From Pseudomonas chlororaphis subsp. chlororaphis (GTDB lineage: Bacteria > Pseudomonadota > Gammaproteobacteria > Pseudomonadales > Pseudomonadaceae), in assembly GCF_003945765.1 (NCBI RefSeq), contig NZ_CP027712.1, forward strand, positions 6,138,001-6,202,000: a stretch of DNA of 64,000 nt, read 5' to 3'. The position numbers and the translations under genes were made by a program. The notes below the pieces were generated by a model. That model searched no databases. It was not told where the DNA came from and worked only from the letters and a program-made list of their open reading frames with translations. Below, in pieces: positions 20,959 to 27,538 of this stretch. Numbering within the stretch: position 1 is the first letter of the stretch; each line of letters begins with the position of its first letter.

Positions 20959-22107
20959 TCAGTAAGCCGCGCGATAGATCTTCTCTATATCGCCCGGGCT
21001 CAGTTTGCGCGGGTTGTTGCGCATCAGGCGCTCGATCCCCGCGGCCTCCACCGCCATGGACGGAATGGCCTCCTCCGGCACCCCGAAGCTGCGCAGCCCC
21101 GAGGGAATCTCCACCGCGGCGCAGAGCTGGGTCATGGCCTCGACCGCCTTGTCGGCCGCCTCGGCCACGCTCAGATGAGCGGTCTTCACCCCCATGGCCT
21201 CGGCGATATCCTGCATGCGCTCGACACAGGCCATCTTGTTCCAGGTCATGACGTACGGCAGCAGCAAGGCATTGCTGACGCCATGGGCGATGTTGAAGCG
21301 CCCGCCCAGTGGATAAGCCAGCGCGTGCACCGCGCCGACCCCGGCGTTGCCGAAGGCCATGCCGGCCATCAGGCTGGCGGTGGCCATGTCTTCGCGGGCC
21401 TGCAAGTGGGCAGGATTGGCGTACGCCTTGGGCAGCGCCTGGGCGATCAGCTTGATGGCGCCAATGGCCAGGGAGTCGGTGATGGGCGAGGCGTTGAGCG
21501 ACAGGTAGGACTCGATGGCATGCACCAGGGCATCGACACCGCTGGCGGCAGTCACACTGCGCGGGCAGGTCAGGGTCATCTGCGGGCTGACCAGCGCCAC
21601 ATCCGGCAACAGGTAATCGCTGACAATGCCCTTTTTCAGCTGCGCGACCTTGTCCGAGAGAATCGCCACATTGGTGACTTCGGAGCCAGTGCCGGCCGTG
21701 GTGGGAATGGCAATCAGCGGCGGCCCCTTGCGCGGTACCTGGTCGATCCCGAACAGGTCTTCCAGCGCCCCGTGATAACCGGCGTAGGCCGCGACGCTTT
21801 TGGCGATATCGATGGCGCTGCCGCCGCCCAGGCCGATCAGCCCGTCGTGCCCGCCCTCGCGGTAAACCTGCATGCAATCTTCGACGATGGCAATTTCCGG
21901 GTCGGGCAGCACCCGGTCGAAAATCTCGTAATCCCGCCCCCCCAGTTGTGCCAGTGCCAGCTCCACGGTACCGGACTTGACCAGCGCGGCATCAGTGACG
22001 ATCAGCGGGTTATCGATATCCAGGCGGCTCAGTTCGGTGGACAGTTGCTCGATGGCGGCAGAACCGGTGAGCAGTTTGTGGGCGATTTTGAAAGAGGAAA
22101 GACTCAT
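20959..22107 (-). CDS. Iron-containing (group III) alcohol dehydrogenase
   Basis: A 382-residue NAD(P)-dependent Fe-ADH. Visible are the dinucleotide motif GLGGGSAIDIAK (about residues 95-106), PTTAGTGSEVT, and the metal ligands in VDALVHAIESYLS, HALAYPLGG and NIAHGVSNALLLP. The substrate is not determinable; group III includes 1,3-propanediol, lactaldehyde and 4-hydroxybutyrate dehydrogenases. It lies between the Agt transporter genes and rpe, whereas in P. aeruginosa rpe directly follows the transporter genes (from memory). A GABA- or 5-aminovalerate-related hydroxy-acid substrate is an inference from position. Inverted repeats precede it at 22171-22228. Confidence 0.88.
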   Translation of the reverse strand: MSLSSFKIAHKLLTGSAAIEQLSTELSRLDIDNPLIVTDAALVKSGTVELALAQLGGRDYEIFDRVLPDPEIAIVEDCMQVYREGGHDGLIGLGGGSAIDIAKSVAAYAGYHGALEDLFGIDQVPRKGPPLIAIPTTAGTGSEVTNVAILSDKVAQLKKGIVSDYLLPDVALVSPQMTLTCPRSVTAASGVDALVHAIESYLSLNASPITDSLAIGAIKLIAQALPKAYANPAHLQAREDMATASLMAGMAFGNAGVGAVHALAYPLGGRFNIAHGVSNALLLPYVMTWNKMACVERMQDIAEAMGVKTAHLSVAEAADKAVEAMTQLCAAVEIPSGLRSFGVPEEAIPSMAVEAAGIERLMRNNPRKLSPGDIEKIYRAAY

Positions 22108-22170
22108 GTGCGCGGCCTCTTATATAAGGGAGAAGCTGGCACAAGAGTAGCTGGGGATTCGGGGTTGTCT

Positions 22171-22191
22171 GCCATTCAGCCAATGAATGGC
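22171..22191. promoter_or_regulatory. Inverted repeat upstream of the Fe-ADH gene
   Basis: Perfect 8-bp arms GCCATTCA (22171-22178) and TGAATGGC (22184-22191) with a 5-nt centre, 64-84 bases upstream of the Fe-ADH start. Size and position fit an operator for a dimeric regulator. Confidence 0.45.
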
Positions 22192-22197
22192 GTAACG

Positions 22198-22228
22198 GAT
22201 CGCTCCCACGGCCGGTACGGGAGCGATC
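22198..22228. repeat. 10-bp stem-loop between agtD and Fe-ADH
   Basis: Perfect arms GATCGCTCCC (22198-22207) and GGGAGCGATC (22219-22228) around an 11-nt loop. It is downstream of the agtD stop and has no U-run. The TCGCTCCC/GGGAGCGA core resembles Pseudomonas REP elements. It may stabilise or end the agt transcript. Confidence 0.55.
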
Positions 22229-22240
22229 TGTCCGTGGCGA

Positions 22241-23065
22241 TCAGACCGGTGCTGTACGCAGTTTTTCGCTGCGGCCACGCAGCCATTCCAGGGTCAGCAG
22301 CAGGATCACCGAGAAGGCGATCAGCAGTGTCGCCGCGGCGGCGATGGTCGGGCTGAGGTTTTCGCGGATACCGCTGAACATCTGCCGGGGCAAGGTGGCT
22401 TGCTCGGGACCGGCGAGGAACAGCGTGACCACCACTTCATCGAACGAGGTGGCAAAGGCGAACAGCGCGCCGCTGATCACCCCCGGCGCGATCAACGGCA
22501 GGGTCACCCGGCGGAACGCTGTCAGCGGCGAAGCGCCAAGGCTGGCCGCGGCCCGCACCAGGTTCTGGTTGAAGCCCTGCAAGGTGGCCGAGACCGTGAT
22601 GATCACGAACGGCACGCCTAGTACAGCGTGGACGATGATCAGCGAGAAGAAGCTGTTGCCCATGCCCAGGGGCGCGAAGAACAGGTAGCTGGCCACGCCG
22701 ATGATCACCACCGGCACCACCATCGGCGAAATCACCAGCGCCATCACCAGCGCCTTGCCGGGGAAGTCGCCGCGGGTCAGGCCGATCGCCGCCAGCGTGC
22801 CGAAAACCATCGCCAGCACCGTGGCCGCCGGGGCGACGATGATGCTGTTCTTCAGGGCGCGCATCCATTCCGCCGAGCCGAAGAAGTCGTGATACCACTG
22901 CAGCGAGAAGCCTTGCAGCGGGTACACCAGGAAGCTGCCCGAGTTGAACGACAGCGGAATGATCACCAGCACCGGCAGGATCAGGAACAACAGGATCACG
23001 CCGCAGAGAATCCGCAAGCTGTAGAACCAGACCCGCTCGACGGGCGACATGTAAGGGCTCAGCAT
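22241..23065 (-). CDS. agtD: ABC transporter permease, PotC type (AgtD)
   Basis: A 274-residue inner-membrane permease with six predicted helices and the ABC2-type EAA loop EAA-like AAASLGASPLTAFRRVTLPLIAPG. It is last in the transporter operon, 13 bases after agtC. The gene name rests on synteny with the P. aeruginosa agtABCD operon (GABA and 5-aminovalerate uptake) and adjacency to agtSR-like genes. By sequence alone it could be any polyamine/amino-acid-type permease. Confidence 0.85.
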   Translation of the reverse strand: MLSPYMSPVERVWFYSLRILCGVILLFLILPVLVIIPLSFNSGSFLVYPLQGFSLQWYHDFFGSAEWMRALKNSIIVAPAATVLAMVFGTLAAIGLTRGDFPGKALVMALVISPMVVPVVIIGVASYLFFAPLGMGNSFFSLIIVHAVLGVPFVIITVSATLQGFNQNLVRAAASLGASPLTAFRRVTLPLIAPGVISGALFAFATSFDEVVVTLFLAGPEQATLPRQMFSGIRENLSPTIAAAATLLIAFSVILLLTLEWLRGRSEKLRTAPV

Positions 23066-23078
23066 TTCGATTCTCTCC

Positions 23079-24326
23079 TTAGCTCAGGCGCAGGCGACTG
23101 GCGCCCACCAGCCAGCTGTAAATCAGATACAGCACGATGGTCGCCAACAGCAGCAGGCCGCCCAGCGCGGTCGCCATGCCCCAGTTGATGCTGGTGTTGG
23201 TGTAGAAGGCGACGAAGTAGCTGACCATCTGGTCGTTCGGGCTGCCCAGCAACGCCGGGGTGATGTAGTAGCCGATGGCGAGGATGAACACCAGCAGGCA
23301 ACCGGCGCCGACGCCGGCATAGGTCTGCGGGAAATACACCCGCCAGAAGCTGGCGAACGGGTGGCAGCCGAGGGAAATCGCCGCACGCATATAGGTCGGC
23401 GAGATGCCTTTCATCACGCTGTAGATCGGCAGGATCATGAACGGCAGCAAGATGTGCACCATGGAGATGTAGACCCCGGTGCGGTTGAACACCAGTTCCA
23501 GCGGCTTGTCGATCACGCCCATGGCCATCAGCGCGCTGTTGATCAGGCCGCCCGATTGCAGCAGCACGATCCACGCCGCCACACGCACCAGGATCGAAGT
23601 CCAGAACGGCAGCAGCACCAGAATCATCAGCAGGTTGCTCTGGCGCGCCGGCAGGTTGGCCAGCAGGTAAGCCAGGGGATAGGCCAGCACCAGGCAGATA
23701 CCGGTAATCACCAGGCCCATCCAGAAAGTCCGGGCGAAGATATCCAGGTAGATGGCCTGGTCAGGGGTCGCCGGGGCGATCTCCCCCAGGTCGTCGATCC
23801 GATGGTCGACGGCGGCCAACAGGTAGAACGGCGTCAGGTTGCTGGTGTTGCGGCGTACCGCCTGCCAGTAGGCCGGGTCGCCCCAACGCTCGTCGATGGC
23901 CTCCAGCGCTTCTTTATAGGAAGCCGGTTCCTCCTTGAACGGCAGGGCCCGGGCGGTTTTGGTCAGCAGGCTGCGATAGCCGGCCAACTCCATGTTCAGT
24001 CGCTTGGACAGATCGCCCAGGGTTTGCTGCTTGCGCGCTTCGGCCAAATCCTCGCTCAGCGCCTTGTACACCGGCTCGGCCGGCAGGCCGCGTCCGTCCC
24101 AACCGGCCACGGCGACCACAGTGCGCGGCATGCCTTCGACCACTTCCGGGTTACCGACGCTCTTGTACAGCAGCGCGGCGATAGGCACGAGAAACACCAG
24201 CAGCAGGAACAGCACCAGCGGCGCGATCAACGCTTGCGCTTTCCAGCGGTTGACCCGCTCGGCACGCGCCAGGCGCTGCTTGAGGCTGGGGCTGGTGACC
24301 TCGTTCAGGGGAACGCTAATGGCCAT
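23079..24326 (-). CDS. agtC: ABC transporter permease, PotB type, with periplasmic insertion (AgtC)
   Basis: A 415-residue permease, well over the roughly 280 residues usual for PotB. TM1 is at residues 34-56 (APLVLFLLLVFLVPIAALLYKSV). A mainly hydrophilic segment of about 130 residues follows before the remaining helices, which start near residue 200. The EAA-type loop is AAISLGCHPFASFWRVYFPQTYAG. The insertion is probably a periplasmic domain that meets the binding protein. It begins 68 bases after agtB. Confidence 0.85.
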   Translation of the reverse strand: MAISVPLNEVTSPSLKQRLARAERVNRWKAQALIAPLVLFLLLVFLVPIAALLYKSVGNPEVVEGMPRTVVAVAGWDGRGLPAEPVYKALSEDLAEARKQQTLGDLSKRLNMELAGYRSLLTKTARALPFKEEPASYKEALEAIDERWGDPAYWQAVRRNTSNLTPFYLLAAVDHRIDDLGEIAPATPDQAIYLDIFARTFWMGLVITGICLVLAYPLAYLLANLPARQSNLLMILVLLPFWTSILVRVAAWIVLLQSGGLINSALMAMGVIDKPLELVFNRTGVYISMVHILLPFMILPIYSVMKGISPTYMRAAISLGCHPFASFWRVYFPQTYAGVGAGCLLVFILAIGYYITPALLGSPNDQMVSYFVAFYTNTSINWGMATALGGLLLLATIVLYLIYSWLVGASRLRLS

Positions 24327-24356
24327 GACGAACTCCGCAAATCTTTAAACGGTAAC

Positions 24357-24378
24357 GGCGTCACCCGCGGGTGACGCC
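24357..24378. repeat. Perfect palindrome between agtB and agtC
   Basis: Two 10-bp arms, GGCGTCACCC (24357-24366) and GGGTGACGCC (24369-24378), with GC between: a 22-bp perfect palindrome just after the binding-protein stop codon. In RNA it makes a very stable hairpin. Such hairpins after binding-protein genes commonly protect the upstream message and partly stop transcription, so more binding protein than permease is made. Confidence 0.8.
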
Positions 24379-24394
24379 GCCCATGCATGACGCC

Positions 24395-25438
24395 TTACTT
24401 GGCCGCCCACGAGTTGAAACGCTGTTCCAGTTGCTCACCGTTGTCAGCCCAGAAGCTGACGTCGATCTGCACCTGGTTGGCGATGTTTTCCGGGGTGGTC
24501 GGCATGTCTTTCAGGATGTCCTTGGCCAGCAGCGGAACCGCCTGGGTATTGGCCGGACCGTAGGCGATGTTTTCCGAGTAGGTCTTCTGCTGCTGCGGCT
24601 GCACCGAGAAGGCGATGAATTTCTTCGCCGCTTCGGCTCGGGTCTTGTCCAGGCCTTTCGGAATGGCCCAGGCATCGAAGTCGTAGATACCGCCGTTCCA
24701 CACGACTTTCAGGTTGCTTTCCTTCTGTACCGCGGCGATCCGGCCGTTGTAGGCCGAGCTCATGACCACGTCACCGGAAGCCAGGTACTGCGGCGGCTGG
24801 GCGCCGGCTTCCCACCACTGGATGCTCGGCTTGAGTTCATCGAGCTTCTTGAAGGCACGATCCTGGCCGTCCTTGCCGGCCAGCACCTTGTACACATCCT
24901 TGGGCGCGACGCCGTCGGCCATCAGGGCGAATTCCAGGGTGTACTTGGCGCCCTTGCGCAGGCCGCGCTTGCCCGGGAATTTCTTGGTGTCCCAGAAATC
25001 CGCCCAGCTGGTCGGCGCGGTCTTCAGCTTGTCGGCGTTATAGGCCAGGACGGTCGACCAGACGAAGAAACCCACGCCACAAGGCTGGATCGCGCCCTTG
25101 ACGTAGTCCTCGGGCTTGCCGAACAGCTCGGGGTCGAGCTGCTCGAACATGTCTTCGTCACAACCGCGGGACAGTTCCGGCGACTCGACTTCCACCAGGT
25201 CCCAGGACACGCTCTTGGTGTCGACCATGGCTTTGACCTTGGCCATCTCACCGTTGTATTCGCCAGCGACGATCTTGCCGTTGCCCGCGGCTTCCCACGG
25301 GGCATAGAAGGCCTTGACCTGGGCCGCCTTGTTCGCCCCGCCAAAGGACACCACGGTCAGGTCCGGGCCCGCCGCCATCGCGTGCGATGCGCCCATCAGG
25401 CCCAATGTCAAAGCGGTGAATTTCAGGGATCTCAACAT
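24395..25438 (-). CDS. agtB: ABC transporter periplasmic substrate-binding protein, PotD type (AgtB)
   Basis: A 347-residue secreted binding protein: signal peptide residues 1-22 (LTLGLMGASHAMAA), then a PotD/SBP_bac_8 fold with PDLTVVSFGGANKAAQVKAF at the mature N-terminus and VMSSAYNGRIAAV and IYDFDAWAIPKG in the ligand-facing lobes. By synteny the ligand is 4-aminobutyrate or 5-aminovalerate. Its start lies 44 bases after the ATPase gene. Confidence 0.85.
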   Translation of the reverse strand: MLRSLKFTALTLGLMGASHAMAAGPDLTVVSFGGANKAAQVKAFYAPWEAAGNGKIVAGEYNGEMAKVKAMVDTKSVSWDLVEVESPELSRGCDEDMFEQLDPELFGKPEDYVKGAIQPCGVGFFVWSTVLAYNADKLKTAPTSWADFWDTKKFPGKRGLRKGAKYTLEFALMADGVAPKDVYKVLAGKDGQDRAFKKLDELKPSIQWWEAGAQPPQYLASGDVVMSSAYNGRIAAVQKESNLKVVWNGGIYDFDAWAIPKGLDKTRAEAAKKFIAFSVQPQQQKTYSENIAYGPANTQAVPLLAKDILKDMPTTPENIANQVQIDVSFWADNGEQLEQRFNSWAAK

Positions 25439-25482
25439 TTATTGTTCTCTCCACGTGCAGGGTTGGTGAAGCAAGGGGGCGA

Positions 25483-26607
25483 TCAATGCGCCTCTAGAAG
25501 TGGGTCGAGCGCGCGAACGTGCTCGACCTGCCAGCCAAGCGGAACCACATCGCCCACCGCCAGCTCCGGATCGAGCTCGGCAATCGGCTGTTTCACGAAG
25601 AAGTCGGTCTTGCCACAGACTTCCAGGCGAACCCGGACGTGGTCGCCCAGATAGATGAATTCCGCCACCCTCCCTGAGAAGCGGTTGACACAGCTTTCGC
25701 TGGAGCCGTTGAGGCTCACGCGCTCCGGACGAATCGACAGGGTCACCGGCTCGCCGGTCTTGCCGACGTTGACCGCCAGCGCCTCGACCTTCTCGCCGCG
25801 CCCCAGCTCGACCACGCAGCGGTCACCGCTGTGGCTGTGCAGGCGGCCGTTGAGGCGGTTGTTCTCGCCGATGAAGTTGGCGACGAAGGTGTTCTTCGGC
25901 TCTTCGTAAAGGGTCCGAGGCGGGGCGATCTGCTGGATTTCGCCCTGGTGGAACACCGCGACCCGGTCGGACATGGTCAGGGCTTCGCCCTGGTCGTGGG
26001 TCACGTAGACCACGGTCACGCCGAGACGTTGGTGCAGGTGCTTGATTTCCATCTGCATGTGTTCGCGCAGCTGTTTATCCAGCGCGCCGAGGGGTTCGTC
26101 CATCAGCACCAGCTGCGGCTCGAACACCAGCGCCCGGGCCAGGGCCACCCGCTGCTGCTGGCCACCGGACAGTTGCGCCGGATAACGCTGGGCGAAGGAC
26201 TCGAGCTGGACCATGCTCAGCACGCGTTTGACCCGCTCGCTGATATCGGTCTTGCTCAGGCCGCGCACCGACAGCGGGAACGCCAGGTTCTCGGCCACGG
26301 TCATGTGCGGGAACAACGCATAGTTCTGGAACACCATGCCGATATCGCGCTTGTGCGGCGGCACGTTGTTGATCGACCGCCCGGCCAGCTGGATCTCCCC
26401 GGCGGTCGGGGTCTCAAAGCCGGCCAGCATCATCAGGCTGGTGGTCTTGCCGGAGCCGGATGGCCCGAGCAGGGTAAGGAACTCGCCTTTGCGAATGTCC
26501 AGGTTGAGGTCTTTGACGATCAGGTTTTCGCCGTCGTAGCTCTTTTGCACACCACGGAAACTGACCAGTACATCACTCGTCCCAGCGCTTGAATCGACCT
26601 CGCTCAT
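25483..26607 (-). CDS. agtA: ABC transporter ATP-binding protein, PotA type (AgtA)
   Basis: A 374-residue ATPase: Walker A GPSGSGKT, Q-loop VFQNYALFPHMT, signature LSGGQQQR, Walker B LVLMDEP with D-loop LGALD, and H-loop VYVTHD. A C-terminal TOBE domain starts near residue 270. The start at MSEVDSSAG was chosen because upstream codons give a non-conserved 21-residue extension. It is the first gene of the transporter operon, with a LuxR-type palindrome about 110 bases upstream. Confidence 0.88.
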   Translation of the reverse strand: MSEVDSSAGTSDVLVSFRGVQKSYDGENLIVKDLNLDIRKGEFLTLLGPSGSGKTTSLMMLAGFETPTAGEIQLAGRSINNVPPHKRDIGMVFQNYALFPHMTVAENLAFPLSVRGLSKTDISERVKRVLSMVQLESFAQRYPAQLSGGQQQRVALARALVFEPQLVLMDEPLGALDKQLREHMQMEIKHLHQRLGVTVVYVTHDQGEALTMSDRVAVFHQGEIQQIAPPRTLYEEPKNTFVANFIGENNRLNGRLHSHSGDRCVVELGRGEKVEALAVNVGKTGEPVTLSIRPERVSLNGSSESCVNRFSGRVAEFIYLGDHVRVRLEVCGKTDFFVKQPIAELDPELAVGDVVPLGWQVEHVRALDPLLEAH

Positions 26608-26642
26608 ACCCACACCTTTTGTTTTTTGACGGCTGTGGACTA

Positions 26643-26670
26643 AGCCTAGTGGAGGCCACAAGCCGCGCAA
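26643..26670 (-). promoter_or_regulatory. Weak candidate agtA promoter
   Basis: Minus-strand TTGCGC (26665-26670), a 16-nt spacer and TAGGCT (26643-26648). The match is poor, as expected for a promoter that needs an activator such as the one proposed to bind at 26716-26733. Confidence 0.3.
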
Positions 26671-26715
26671 ATCGGGGGGTATGAGAGATTGGCCTCAGCC
26701 GGATGGAAGGTTCCG

Positions 26716-26733
26716 TGTAGGAATCCCCCTACA
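26716..26733. promoter_or_regulatory. Palindrome TGTAGG-N6-CCTACA, candidate AgtR site
   Basis: Perfect 6-bp arms TGTAGG (26716-26721) and CCTACA (26728-26733), six bases apart, between agtR and agtA. Spacing and symmetry fit a dimeric LuxR/NarL-type response regulator. It is about 110 bases upstream of the agtA start codon, a normal place for activation. Confidence 0.55.
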
Positions 26734-26853
26734 AGGATGGCGCGATTGGACAAGTCCCGGCACAAGCCCGGCGAGGATCATGGCCATAAGCCGGTTTTCG
26801 TGTCGCAAATGGGTACGTGTAGCCGCTGCCGCAGGCTGCGGCTACAGATCCAT

Positions 26854-27483
26854 TCAGAGCAGCTTGTGCTCCATCGCGTACTTCACCAACTCGGCCAGGG
26901 AGGTGATGTTGAGCTTCTGCATCAGACGCGCCTTGTGGGTACTGATGGTCTTGCTGCTCAAGGCCAGCTGTTGGGCGATATCGTTGACGTTGGCACCCTG
27001 GGCCAGCCGTTCGAACACGGAAAACTCGCGCTCCGACAGCAGGGAATGCAAGGGCCGGGTGTCCGTCAGGCCGACTTCGAAGACCATCCGGTCGGCCAGC
27101 TCCGGGTCGATATAACGCCCGCCCGCCGCCACCTTGCGGATCGCCGTCAGCAGCAGCGCCGGGTCGCTGTCCTTGGTGGCATAACCGGCCGCTCCCACCT
27201 TCAGCGCCCGGGCCGCCATCTGCGCTTCGTCGTGCATCGACAGCACCAGGATCGCCGGCGGATTGTTCAGCGCGCGGATCCGCGGGATCGCCTCCAGGCC
27301 GTTGACGCCAGGCATGGAAATATCCAACAGCACCACCTCGCAAGGCACATGGCGCAGGGTTTCCAATAGCTGCTCGCCATTGCTCGCCTCCCCCACCACC
27401 GTCAGGTCCTTGGCCAGACCAATCAACTGCTTGATGCCTTCGCGAACGATGGTGTGGTCTTCGGCTACCAGTACACGGATCAC
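26854..27483 (-). CDS. agtR: NarL/LuxR-type response regulator (AgtR)
   Basis: A 209-residue DNA-binding response regulator. The receiver has acidic ED at residues 8-9, phosphoacceptor D54 in VVLLDISMPG, and the conserved Thr/Lys region near 84-106. The C-terminal LuxR helix-turn-helix contains LSEREFSVFERLAQGANVNDIAQQLALSSKTISTHKARLMQKL. It follows its kinase by 55 bases and precedes agtABCD on the same strand, matching P. aeruginosa agtSR. Confidence 0.9.
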   Translation of the reverse strand: MIRVLVAEDHTIVREGIKQLIGLAKDLTVVGEASNGEQLLETLRHVPCEVVLLDISMPGVNGLEAIPRIRALNNPPAILVLSMHDEAQMAARALKVGAAGYATKDSDPALLLTAIRKVAAGGRYIDPELADRMVFEVGLTDTRPLHSLLSEREFSVFERLAQGANVNDIAQQLALSSKTISTHKARLMQKLNITSLAELVKYAMEHKLL

Positions 27484-27538
27484 AGCTCGTACCTCTTCTT
27501 ATTGGTAATGATCTCTGCAGCAGTGAGTCTGCTCGCGC

